This document shows positions 33,861 through 46,800 of a stretch of DNA of 64,000 nt, in pieces. The translations under genes and the position numbers were made by a program. The stretch's first letter is position 1. Each line of letters opens with the position of its first letter. Location: assembly GCA_022494885.1 (NCBI GenBank), contig JAGVSM010000184.1:124001-188000 (forward strand). The letters run 5' to 3'. Source of the DNA: Micrasema longulum. Lineage: Eukaryota > Arthropoda > Insecta > Trichoptera > Brachycentridae. Under the pieces are notes generated by a model. That model had not been told where the DNA came from. It ran no database searches and saw only the letters and a program-made list of their open reading frames with translations.

Positions 33861-36800
33861 ATTGGATTACTGTGACTGGATACGATACGAATTGGTTTGT
33901 TTATACATTCAGGGCCATTATTTTGATTTCTGTAACCGTAAAAGTGGTTTTAAGGCTTCGGCGTTCACTTTTTTCAAACTTTTGTTCGAAACAACATTAA
34001 ACCTACACTTTATTTTAAGTTTTATTAAAATATTTACGCCACGTTCCGCAGTTTGTTTGTTTTATTTTTGGTTCTTAACGTATTTACCCGTATTTTCTAT
34101 TGTTTACTATTTGACAAAATAAATTGTTTCTTGTATTTCCATCAAATGTTTGTATTTGGGGCAGCTTTTTTTCCCTGATGGCTCTTTTGAAATAACGATT
34201 TGTAGGACATGTTTTGTTTACATGTTATACATTTTTGTTTTAGTGTTCAAATTGCATTTTCTTATTAGATTCACCGTGGAATCACCTCTTTTGCCTATTG
34301 AAACTGCATTTTCAGTCCCTTTAAATATGCAGTCTGCACCTAATGGGGCATTGATACATTAATTGCATACCTCGAACTTAATAAATTATTACACCTTCTT
34401 TTGCACGTAACTGAATGTAGCAGTCAAAAACAAAGTTTAACATTGTCCAAAAATAAGTTAACTGATATTTTTTGTCTTTTTCCCAAAGCCTAAAGATTTT
34501 TAAGCTTAGACTTTTAAAAAATGCGTTTTTTTAAATCGTTGAATATCTACATACTGTATTCGTTTACAGATAAAGTAATCTTACTGTTAAACACTATTTA
34601 GATGTGTAATTAATTACCCCGTCAACTGAATGCACGCAAAACTGGTCTAGAAGGAAGCACAGGCGTTTGCGGAAATGCCTGAGATGCAAAACTCTTACAA
34701 TAATAATATTATTATTTACGTAATACTTTTCTTGCATATTAATTTACGTTTTTTACTGTTTCATTAGATATGCGATTCTTTTTTCTTACTATTTATTAAA
34801 AATATATATTTTTCCTTTCGATTAATTTTACTGGTTTCAGATTTAGGTAAGTTCTTAATCATAAATAGGTTGTTTTAGGATACGACCTGAACATATTATA
34901 AATAAAATATTTCAGCAAAGATTGAATTAAATCATCAAATCATTAAATAAATTATTGTGAAGAAACTCTAATAGATATTTTGATATAAAACTTTGTTATC
35001 TTCTTATTTGAAATAAACACATTCATCCACGTATCAAATATCACATTTATTCTACGAATACAAAAACTCGGAGGCGTTCTGAATAAATTATACATTGAAA
35101 ATACTATTACTTATGTATTCAATCTTGTAAAACATTTTATAACATTTTTTATAAAATGTAGAGAGGATATTATGTACGTTTTAAAAAAGCTACTTCAAAA
35201 GTTAATCATCAATATTCACGATCCATCGGTAGGCGTTGACTTCTAGCGTAAAGTTTATTATTCAAGATTGTCTTTCTAAGATTTGAACTAAACAATAAAG
35301 TTATTTTATCGACTGACGACCGAAGACTGAGAGCAGTTTGCGACTCTGTATTTGCATGTTTTGAATACTAACCCCGTTGAAAGTTGTAAAGAGACGGAAC
35401 ATTTATGTATAATGTATAACCGGTTCTCAATTCAGTAATAATCATAACACATACATATTTTTTGATTTGAAGGTTTATTTGGTTTTTCTCTTAAAGATTT
35501 CTACACGGCTTTGAATATTGAAATTAGCAAATAAAACGTGCGATTTCTAGTCGGATAAACCCTATTTTCTTAGAACTTGTCGCCATTTGTATGCAATCAA
35601 ACGATTATAACTCGTAATGATTTAAAAAATATTTTTAATTCTTAAATTACGAATATAAATATAACAATGATAATTCGACAAGTCCTCGATAGCCACTATT
35701 GAAATACAAAAGCATAATTTTTAACGATAATTAATAATAATATCCAAATTTTGACCTTTGAGTTTTCTGGTAATTTTGCCACTATATGTTTATTATGAGG
35801 TTGTCATGAATTTTAATTTGTATCTAGAACAACAACTAGAACTATTTTCGTGAGTTTGAGTACATACTTGACAATGACCATTGACCACAAAACGAGGCAT
35901 TATGCTTTGAGTATGGTAATTGTCAAGTATTACTCTGAAAGCTTCGCCTTGAATGCCAATACCTCAGAGTGTTGTACAAATTCAAGTCACCTCTAGCTGT
36001 TCTCCAAGAAGTCCGCTCTCTGAATGGTAATTACCGCCATCGAATGCGCGACGATTTGCTCGATTGTTCTTTATGCTAACGACTTCTAGAACCCTCGACA
36101 ATACAGAATGAATTTCAATTCGACAAAACAGTTTACCGCTGCTAGGTAGAAGAAGATCCGAAGCTTTATAATGACTACATAAATAATATACGATTGATTT
36201 CGGACGCGTTAGATGTTCTTTATTATTCTCACAAAAAGTCTTAAGAAATACAGGAATAAAAGCCGGGTTTTTTATCAGTCAGGTGTTAAAAATAATTAAA
36301 AACCATCAACTTGTTTTTGATCATGTAAATTAATGTTTTTTTCTTCTTTTCAATGTGCAACCCACGCCATGCCGCGAACGAAAATGTCAATACTTTTTTG
36401 TACATCCTCAAAAGGCAAAGCATTCGGTAGATACACGGTGACATTTATGCAAGATGTCTTCCACCAACCAACGTGGGTATCGTGGCTGCCAAGACAGACA
36501 CCCGTAACCATCACCCAAACACGAGTTGATCCGTTTTTGAATAATGTCAAACGGCACAAATTATATTTACACATTGTGTGTTAATAAGGAGACATCTACT
36601 TTTGATTTCATTTAATGTTGACTTGTAAATGCGATGTTTTGCGGCTCGTGGGCGTTCGTTTCTACACCGAATAGCGCACTTCATTATTTCATAATTGATC
36701 AATGACTTTTCGCCTCGAGTTCTAAGAACAAAGGTACATTGTTTTGTACTAGTTGTTTTTTATTACAACTCGCGATAATATATTCAAATTAAAATTCACG

Positions 36801-37494
36801 TTAATCATAGTTATCTATGACCTAATGCACATTTAAATCTACGTTTGCAATTTCAATTTTATTGTTTGTGCGGTAAAATAAAAAAATATCCAATTGATAT
36901 GTTGTAGCCTTGATTTCGTTATTCAAATTATAAACAAAACACCTAGCTAATTTGGTAACATTTTTGTATAATTTGACCACCCATTTTGTTCGATCATCTT
37001 ATACCGCAAAATTCTGAAGCGCGTGAGTCAAACCATAGCTATCATTGTTGGAGATATAACACACTCGGTAAATATGTTCCTCGCACCTGGCCTTTGTTTT
37101 CTAAAATGTCACAAACTTCTAAGAATACGAGATGATTTTATCCTTTCTAAATTCACAATATTCTAAGAATCGATACCTCTTTAAAATAACGCCATTTGTA
37201 CAACACAACGTTAAGTAATTTTATGTCGAAGACAGCTTCGGTTTTGTGGTCGGGTTTTTGATTGAGGAAATATAAATAATTTTTATACCCACCTCCCACC
37301 GTATTAAAATCAAGTAATACGGTTATATGATGTATAGAGACATAAATGCGAATATATAGTGTTGAATATTTAGTTCACTCACGATTATTCATCTTAAGAG
37401 CAGCAATTGCGATGCATCTTCAAGGAATCAAGTCACGATCAAAACGTCACGAAAATTTTCGATATCTTACTACTTACGTATTGTAATTACTCGC
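33861..37494. other. no gene recognised; complex sequence at 35.8-36.6 kb
   Basis: Most is AT-rich. 35760-36590 has a more balanced composition and overlapping open frames of 83 (+) and 74 (-) codons at 36333-36584, without a family signature. Confidence 0.3.
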
Positions 37495-37980
37495 ATTTAT
37501 TTATTCATACAAATTCAAATATGTTACAAAAAAATAATAACGTATCCCTAACGAAGACTAAGAGCATTGGGCTGAGTTCGAATGGAAATAATTACAACAT
37601 AATGGAAATTGGAAACATGCACATTATTAAACAATCGCAAAAATAAAAATTAAAAAAATATTATTTTATTTTTATTATTATTATTATTATCCTTATTTTT
37701 TATATTTTTTTTTCAATGGAACACTTACGGTTGAACTTGCCAAAAAAGAGTCTGGCTCTTGTGCTTGGCAAGTTAAAAATTATATAGACGCATATTTCAA
37801 TAAACATTTGGACGACAAGCTTAATAGTATATAAATCTATGCAATAACTCGCAGCATTCTCCTGCAATGGTCTCTTCCCTTAGACAAAATCCAAACTTGT
37901 ACATTTCTCCTGAAAATGGCTTTCGTTTTGGAGAACTTAATATGCTCATCCAGGACATTGATCACTAGATTGTACATGTA
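37495..37980 (-). mobile_element. LINE-J remnant with inserted AT/hairpin block
   Basis: 3' UTR words (AATAATAACGTATCCCTAAC, GACAAGCTTAATAGTAT, CTCGCAGCATTCTCCTGCAA) and, upstream on the minus strand, coding traces (LDEHIKFSKTKAIFRR). An extra block with (TTA)n and a hairpin (37734-37774) interrupts it. Confidence 0.7.
37734..37774. repeat. hairpin
   Basis: Perfect 10-nt arms AACTTGCCAA / TTGGCAAGTT, with an inner AAGAG/CTCTT pairing. Confidence 0.75.
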
Positions 37981-39359
37981 CGCGTCACATACTTTTAATT
38001 TAGAATATTATAAAATTAATTATCAGACGGTCAATTTAAAATGAAATTCGTAATTCGTAATTGCGAATGTCAAAAATCACATTAAATTCTAAAGATAGCA
38101 CCAGAATCAGTTAGTCTAATTAAGTTCAAACACAAAGAAAATAATTTCTATTATGCTATGGAATGCAGCCGAAATAAAGATATTCTTGACTCGTATTATG
38201 TATACAGTAACATCTACTAAATACCAAAACGTCGCGCCGTATTGTCCAATTGATAGGATCGTTATGAGCCAACTCCTTTGTAATTTCATAATTATGGTTC
38301 ATATCGGAAATATTTGAACCTGAGGAAGTCTTTAGCATTCCTCTGAACTGATTCACGTCCCTCGCCTTCCCTACATCAGGCGACGTGAGAGAGTTATTTC
38401 GTATTACATTTTCGATAAATTATCCCGAACACTTGAGTACAATTCGCAGAAAATTTTGAGCAGTTTGGCTGGAGATATTTGCTCGTAAATATTTGGTTAC
38501 AGACGTTGGCGTTGTGTTGAATTATTTGCACGCCATACTCGTATTGCGATGCAGAAGCAAATTCGAAATTATATTTGATTTACGAATTGCGATTTATGAG
38601 AGGTAAGGTTCCAAAAAAATCACATTGAATCGGCATCCACTTCGTAACACTTAATGAGGAATCATTAAAACAATGTTTTTATTTTATAATATTTCATTAT
38701 TTTTAGTGATACTAAAATTTAGTCTAAAACTTTAAAAAGTGTTTTTAAATTTTGAGAAAAGCTAGAATAAGGGGCCGATTTGTATCAAGTAATCGATTGG
38801 ATTAAATGAGTATTGACAATATTTACTTTTGTGGGTCGTATTCCAAATTTGTATGTTTTTTTTTTTTTGGCGATAGTAAAAAAATCACAAATTATTATAA
38901 TTTTGACCCAGCAACATAATAAAGTATTTGTTTACGATCATAATATCAGTATGGAAATTCAGTCCTATTTCCTTAAATAACAGTATCTGCTAGTAAAATC
39001 AAAAAATATACGATTTTAAAAAACGAAATTGTTTGAAAGTTTCCAGGTAAAAACTGACCGGAAACCGCTCAACAAATTTGTCAAAACATTGTATTTTACT
39101 TGATGAATCGATTTGAGAAAAAAACTTTGCTTTAATACATAAAAGGTACATGCTTTTAAAATTTTAGAGGTTGTAAAACGTTATACGTTATCTCAAACCA
39201 AACATCACGCCGGTCTGCCATATATCATGTAGTCGACAATGCACTCTGAATATATGCACGTGTGTCATTCCTTTATGTTGTGAGATTTAAAATCTATATT
39301 GGAAAGGCTCTTTCGTAACAAAGGTATACCTGAACATTGTTACCTGGCTGGACTGGGTA
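37981..39359. other. no gene recognised
   Basis: AT-rich; nothing assigned. Confidence 0.35.
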
Positions 39360-39545
39360 CCTGGAACCTCTGACGTCACAACTCGGCGTCCACAGATCGA
39401 ACCTTCGTCCGTTGAGTTTAGTTTAGTATAACTTAACCTGTGCTAGGGGTGGCTTGTAGTCAAAAGTTTTTCTCGACTTTGTTTACTCGAATTTGTTTAG
39501 TATTGCGAAAAGTGAACGCTGAAAGAAAATCGCTCATATGCAGGT
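39360..39545 (+). promoter_or_regulatory. candidate proximal promoter of ec
   Basis: A perfect CRE palindrome TGACGTCA lies at 39371-39378, followed by CpG-richer DNA and Initiator-like TTGAGTTTAGTTTAG, then leader-like sequence to about 39540. It lies 0.5 kb before a good splice acceptor (40056) that leads into the first coding exon. The link to ec is positional only. Confidence 0.35.
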
Positions 39546-40056
39546 TATTTCACTTTAATATTATAATCATAAGCTGGATCATAAACAGTTATTATAATAT
39601 TATGTAAACTCCGGTTACTTTTAAAGTGTGTATTTACCGTTCTTAATTATTTCAGTGAATGTGTTCATATTGTATTGCTTAACAATTTACATAACATTTA
39701 ATAAACCTTGAAGTATAAAACGTACTTATCATTTGTATTTTAATAGTGCAATTCAATATTTGATAGTTTGATTATTGTAAAGTATATTGAAGAATATACA
39801 AAGAAGTCAGTTTCTTTAGAAGTGCGCCAAAACCATTCGTATAACTTCTACCTGTTGAACGTAACGTAGGTACCTGTGGCACCCTATTATCATTTCCCGG
39901 GTCCCTTGGGCTAGACGCTGTTTTTTGTTGCAGCTAATCTTTGCCAGCAGATTAGTATCAAATTGTTTTAAATATAAAAAAGCAAAGTAACCCAAGTTCT
40001 CTGTGTATCCAGCTTATTTTTATATTTTAATTTATAAATTTATCTCTATTTCTTAG
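39546..40056. other. putative 5' intron with two candidate acceptors
   Basis: Acceptor-like sites occur at 39933 (CTGTTTTTTGTTGCAG) and 40056 (TATCTCTATTTCTTAG). The donor of the upstream leader exon is not clear. Confidence 0.35.
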
Positions 40057-40221
40057 AATCAAATAATACGATCGACTAAATGACGAACAATGTTAAGTGA
40101 GCGTTTACCAAAATCAAAAACACTTGTGTACAGACTAACCCTCATGGAATAAATGAAGTGTCAATGTTTGATAAATGTATCAAATTTACTCTACGATAAC
40201 GTGAAGACGTGAAAATCCACC
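40057..40221 (+). other. candidate 5' leader of the first ec coding exon, with uORFs
   Basis: Runs from the acceptor at 40056 to the start codon at 40222. It contains upstream ATGs that open three short complete reading frames: 40080-40100 (6 codons), 40090-40152 (20 codons) and 40153-40212 (19 codons). All end before the main ATG, which has the better context (ATCCACC before ATG). The exon boundary is inferred from the polypyrimidine tract. Confidence 0.45.
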
Positions 40222-40821
40222 ATGATTAAGTTTCGATACAAGCGTAAGGAGTCTGCAGATGGAGTTTCCACTCTACCTCCCAAATCTGCAACTCCACGGA
40301 CGCAGAATGCACCGCCCAAGTCTCCGCAAGCCCAGAAAACTGGCTCCATCGCGGAACTGAAGAAGAGCGCCGTTATCAGCGGCCTCAAGAAGAATGGAAT
40401 AGTCAGCAGTGCGATGAGGAGCGGGAATACTAACAGTCTTCAGAAACCACATTCCCCGAAAATCGCGGAATCAGGTTTGCACAAAGTTGGCTCCATGGGA
40501 AGCCTTCCCAGGAGTGGAAGATGCACTCCAGTTTCTCCTGTGATTGAAAATGGCAAACCTCTACCAAAATCACCGCGTGCTCCAGTGCAAAAGACAAGCA
40601 CGTTACCAAAAAATTCTTCCATTTCAATGTCAAAACAAAGCTTAGGAAATTTATTGAACAAAGACATTTTCCAGCGATCTTCCAGGGAAAACCTGGTTAC
40701 GATAAGTGATACGGGAGCCAGAAAACATAATACTCTTCCAAGAATGAAGAACAACAAAACCGAACCGAAGCCACCTACTCCGCAACCAATCGAGAAATCT
40801 GCAGTTTCCAAGAGTTATGAA
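40222..40821 (+). CDS. ec: ec coding exon 1: disordered N-terminal head
   Basis: Encodes 200 residues starting [14 protein letters not shown] and ending with Glu before GTAAGT. The segment is rich in Ser, Pro, Lys and Asn. [11 protein letters not shown] / [10 protein letters not shown] pattern occurs twice, with many S-P and R-x-x-S sites that suggest phosphorylation. No folded domain is visible. This head has no counterpart in the short N-terminus of vertebrate USP54, so it may be one of several alternative starts. The ATG was chosen for its context and because upstream in-leader ATGs are closed by stops. Confidence 0.8.
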
Positions 40822-43800
40822 GTAAGTTAAAATATATTGTATGTATTATTCTGTGACGCGATCAATTTATAATTTTAAGATATGATATTTATAAGTATTT
40901 GTGTCACACAGGTGTTTTATAGTAATTCACAACACAACTTGTACACACAACATTGTTTGTACAGATACTGTACGAATAATTTTAATATGCGATGCCCTGA
41001 TGCCACGTCAAGTTTATTGATCTGATTTGGAAAGTAATTGGAGACGTTAGTTGATTACGTCTTTTCGTGATATTTCTCGTTATTCGTAACTTGATAACCG
41101 AATCAATTTCAAAAGTATTTACGTAATTCAATACGGATAGTCACAAATGTCACCCACAGTGATGTGCCATGGGAAACATCACAATTATAGACGCACTGCG
41201 TCTGCTTGTTTATTATGGTATCAGATGATATGAAACAGCAAATGGTGATGGATTGAGTAACCTTTTCGGTACATTCACAATTCACACACTTCTTCCTATA
41301 TATATCTAAATTGCTCCCGTGAGAGATGAAAGACGCTTCGTTCTGTCTCAGTAAACCAACGCGGTGTTCTAGAATCGTCGACTATAAACAGCTCGAGCCA
41401 ACCTAAAGCAATAGTATCAGCGTTCATAATGCATTCACCAGCGTAATAATAAAACGTAATATCAACACTTTTTTAAAGATACGTTTTTATATGACTGCAA
41501 AACACCTTTGGTAAACGGCGGTTTTGGGAATAATGAAAGCATTAAAGTAACTGTTATATTTTACGCTGTAAATAAGAGTAAATAGTGTTATGGAGTACCC
41601 TGTGGATCCCACGGTGTGTTCTCATTGCTGCTATTGAACTCAGCGGTGTAACATGGTGTATCAAAACATTTTTATCATTCACAATTCATTTACTACGTCT
41701 TGTAGGATTCTGCTGTCAGCCAAACAAATCGTATTTGCCAAGAAACTCCAACGATACATTTTTGTTAAAACTTCGTAATACTTAAGTTATTTCAGTTTAA
41801 CAATGTTTGATTATGTCCAAATGCTTGCAGACTGGCTGGATTTCCTCCCTAGGGAGTTGTTCATATTTAAATTTATTCAACAGAGAGGGAAAAAAATTTG
41901 AGAAGGGAATATGGAAGTCTAGGCATTTACAGGGCTTATGACCTGTCATTGGCTGGTTTAAGTGGCCACTTTACACACTGTGTAACATTCACCATTCTGC
42001 CCATGTTTGAACATCCACATTTCCTTAACTTTTCCATCTGTTGACTTTTGTGAAGTAAAAGAGCTGAAACCTTTATCACGTGGGTGAGATTCATCCGGCT
42101 GAACCAAATCACCTACTAGGCAACGCCTGAAAACAATTTTCCAATTTTTATACTTCTTCTTTTACCAGGTAGTAATTCAACAATGTTTGATTATGTCCGA
42201 ATGCTTGCAGACTGGCTGGATTTCCTCCTTTACTATACAAAAGTCAACATATGGAAGAGTTGAGGAAATGTGGATGTTCAAACATGGACAGAATAGTGAA
42301 TGTTACACAGTGTGTGAAGTGGCCACTTAAACCAGCCAATGACAGGTCATAAGCCCTGTAAATGCCTAGACTTCCATAGTCCCTTCTCAAAAATGCTTTC
42401 CCTCTCTGTTGAAATAAATTTAAATATTTCAGTTTATATCAAACGTATAACCAATTCAGTTTAACATAATAATATTTTAAGCCTGTCAAAATGTTTGTAC
42501 GCAAGGACTGGATTTCACTCCTTAGGGATTTAAAAAAAAGATTATTGTTAAAATCCAGCTCTTTCCTACAAAAGATAGTACAAACTCAAATATTTCTCAC
42601 TAAACCAATTGTACCAAGAAAATAAAAATTGAAGAATATTTTCTTTCGTCGCCTAGTAGGTGAAATAATTCAGTCATATAAATCTGACCCGCATCAATAA
42701 AAGGTTTCACCTCTTTAATTTCATAAAAATCAACAAATGGAATAATTAAAGGAATCTGAAAGTAAAAACATAGCAGAATGGTGAATATCCCACGATGTCT
42801 AAAGTGATCACGTAACCAGCAATGACAGGCCGGGACTTCTATCCTATTCTTCTCTTTTCTAAAATGTTATCCATCGGTGTTGAAGTATGTTAATAAAATA
42901 ATGTTAAACCTTTAATAAAAAACTATTTTTTATTCTCACGATAAAAAACATCGTAAAGTGGTTCGAAAAATCCCGCGTAGTAATATATTTTGATAAGAAC
43001 ATTTGACTTATGAAAATTCGGTGAATTTCATATCGGCTTTTAAAGGTAAATCCCGCTTTCCCTTTAATCTGGAGTCGGCACAAAACGCGAGATAAAAGAC
43101 ACACTTTACATTTAAGATTACAGGTGTTTGATGGACCTTTATTTGTAATAAACTTTTTTACACTCACACTAGACTTTGATTCCATTAAAAACAACACACA
43201 AACTTAGTATGTCAATATTGTGTCAAGAGACAAGATTTTAAAAATTAACATACAAGACACTAGTTAAAGCAAAGTTGCGTTTTCTAGGAAAATGATAAGG
43301 AAAGGAGATAGTCCAAAAACGTACGTTTTAAGACCTAAATTAAAGGAAAATTTACATCCGTTGTTTTATTATTTTCGACGCTTTTTTATATTTAGGCCTC
43401 GAGATATTATATGTAGCGTGAATTTTATTTTGTGGTGGAAACGACCAAAGTAATTATTGTATTTTCTCACGGTAGACTGTTGAACTTCCTTTGTTCCTAA
43501 TATTATATATTTGAAGGCAGCAGAACACATCTGCTTGCCCATTATTTGGAGTAGGTACTCTAAAGATCCGTGATAAAAAAATATATCGCTAATCTGCAAA
43601 ACCTGCAAATCGCTTAGTTAAATAAGACATTCTTATCGTATCTTTACTAACTTCAATAATTTCGTATCAAAAGCACCATAAAAACGTGCAATTTTTATTT
43701 ATCCTTTTTATAATTTGTATCCCGTTTAGTTTTACGATGTCAGTAATTATGTATGTATTCGTATGTTCATTATTATATTTTTGTACCTTTTACATTATTT

Positions 43801-46800
43801 TTGTACAACTTTTTTCTTTTCTTATTCTTTAAATTTATATTTATCTTGTTTCTATTAACTTTTTTATATAAATATAAGTATATAAGTATATGTATTTTTA
43901 TTTTATTTGCAGCCATTAAGTGCCTAACAATTGTTAATTGCTTTTATTTTGATACCGATAATGTACTTAATCAATATCTTACACCACTGTGGAAAATTTT
44001 TATTGACTGTTTTCACAATTTTCGTTCATATGTATTCTTATTTTCTGTATACAATATATGTAAAAACTGTTGTTTTTTTTCCCAAATAAAAAAAATAAAT
44101 AATAATAATTAGTCAATGTCAATTTCCCAATAATAATTAGTCATGGTATTCCAACTGCAGCATATTTGTGCTACTTGAAAGGTAAGGTGATTAATTTTAC
44201 GCTTCAGGTTCAGGAACAATGAAATCAAAAAAAGGAAATCGAGCGTAAATAAGTCCGCCCTGTTATGTAGTGGTTGACGCGTTTGCTCACCATTCTTGAG
44301 GTCCCGGGCTCGATTCATGGCAAGGTGGATATGAAATATTTGTTTTAAATGTAGTTCTTCACTACAATATTCATCGATTGGCACCTGAAGCGTAAGACTG
44401 ATCATATTGCCTTCCATGTAACAGAAATGATCTAGATACGCTGCAATTGGAGTACGAATGCAGTGCCCTATCTATCACTGGGTGCAGATCGGGAAATGAT
44501 GATGATGACACTTTATCTATTTAATGCTCAATTGTTGTTCGGTGAACTTTTTAACAAAACTTACAGCGTTTGACTCGCTGAAAAATACGCATAAGAATAT
44601 TGAACGTCTCCCCAATATACTTAAGATACGCAATATTTTGATTTACTAATGATAAGGTCTAATTAAACTTTGATTTTGCATGAAGAAGTTCGTGATTGTT
44701 GTAAGCAATGTTTTCCATTATTCCAAACTTACTCGTATGTATAGTGTACAGTATATCTGCCCCGTACAACCCGTGGGAAATTTTCTTAAAACAAGCGAAC
44801 CATAAAATCACCGGCGGTGAATTAATTTATTTTTTGTTCATATCTTTGATGAGCAGGTTGAAGAGTGTATATGTTATTGAAATACAAATAAAAGCAATAC
44901 AGTGTGTTGTATAATCAGTGTTTTCTTGGTTTTATCAGTTGAATTTTCCGATTATTTTTTTGTTCGTGGACATATTATGTAGAAATGCATGAAATTAGTA
45001 CATCGCGTATTTTGTGCATGCATTGTAAAAATGAGATAAAATATTAGCGATTTTGATAAAATTATCAATACAACTCCTTGGTTTGGTTTCATTTAATTTA
45101 ATATGCCCAACGAGCGTTTTCGTCTTAGTAGGAATCTTCAGGACTGGTAATTTTTTACAACATTTTCAACTTTTATTTTTAACGAGTTTGAGAGTTGAGG
45201 AGATCGAAAAAGCATTATTTTATAGGACAGACAGCATATATACCAGTATAATTACTACTGTTTTCGAAACAGTTCATTTTTGGAAAAGTTTGTTATTAGA
45301 CCGAAATTAGCCTAGGTAATATTTATTATTTAAAAGGTAGAAATAGAATAAATGGAGAACTACAACAAACTAACAAGAGAGTAACTAAAGATAGCACAAT
45401 ACCTTGATTTTATGACGGGGAAGATTTTATACAGTTGGTCAAATCAAATCAAATGAAACTAAACCCCTTGTTTTATTAATAATTTGATCAAAATCATTAA
45501 CTATGGAGTTTTATCAAGAAATATTTACAAATAACATCAATATTATTTATTTATTTATTAATACACACGCCCTATGGGCTTTTTTATTTATTAGAAATAC
45601 ATTTATGTGCAGCAGTGAAACATAAGTATGTAGATTTAGTTAAAATTAAAAATAACATAAGAAAAACTAAAAGAGACGATAATAAGTAAAAATAAGGAAA
45701 TGTACCACCATAGGTATATGGATATATAAAAAGATAATCAATCAGTGAATGATGATAAGAAGATCTATTATTATGTTCTTCATCCTTGCTATAGAACTGT
45801 TGTGGTCTGTTCTCCAGAGGGTTGCTCCTCCTAAAAGGCGGATTCTCAGCTGTCCTTCCGTATTTTGGGATGCCTTCTGCAAGGACGATGCCCGTTGGCT
45901 AGTTACCTATTATAATATAGTTTCCCAAAATATCGATTGCAGTATTAATGTTTTATTGTTCATTTTCTAAAATAAATCTGCTTTGCTTAAGTGACATAAT
46001 TATCTCGAACACTCAATATTCGACTTTATAGCTCAAAATTGTAATTATGTAATACTAATATAAAGTACTTAATATATTGAGTTTTTCTACTGACATTTCT
46101 TGGTGGAACTGCATTTTAATTATAATAATAAAAATGCTTACCAGTCTGACGATGTCGGTCACGACGAAACCCGGTCACTGGTAAAAAATTTATAAAAAAA
46201 TATAAATAAATGTGGAATAAAACTGTAAAGTATTTTTATTATTATGAATAAAGTAGTTATTAAGGAAATTCAAATAAGAAGTAATAGCTGCATAATATAC
46301 ACATCATTAGGTCCGGATATTATTTTTAGATTGCGTTGTGTTTTGTATATTGTATAATTAAACATTTTTGGGACATTAAGCCAATAATAAAATAAATATT
46401 TTGCTGAGCTTAAATTGACACGAATTCTGTTTCTTTTCCATAAGCTAAGATTTGCATACAGGCAAATAATACCCTAAAAAATCTGGCCATCTTGGCGTAA
46501 CCCAGATAGTGGAATGCCTGGCCGAATGTGGGCCATGAGTTCAGTCCCCGGCGAGGCCCAATCTAGCCACACAATTAATATTATTATTACTATGTTCGTC
46601 CAATCATACTTTCACGCCGCTTTATCAGCGATGTATGGGTACCTGAACCCGTCTACTCGGGTACCTCCAATAACGAAGAGATTGTACCAGAACTGAACAA
46701 GTGAACACGTGTTTGATAAGAAAAATACACCGATGGTTTTAAACTGCCTTTTTTACAATTAACGTTTATATAAGTGTTGATCAATGATATACAAGTCATT

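Noticed and set aside
36333..36584. 83-codon plus frame and its 74-codon antisense partner
   Set aside because: No homology recognised and neither has splice or promoter context; noted as unexplained sequence only.
43753..44112. 119-codon frame
   Set aside because: It lies in the R1 repeat, its composition is AT-driven (Phe/Leu/Ile/Tyr), and its other copy is broken.
45749..45970. Possible missing exon of ec (contains LLWSVLQR)
   Set aside because: No G-Q-N-x-C-F-L-N, W-H-L-D or C-I-F-C signature and no matching splice sites in frame.
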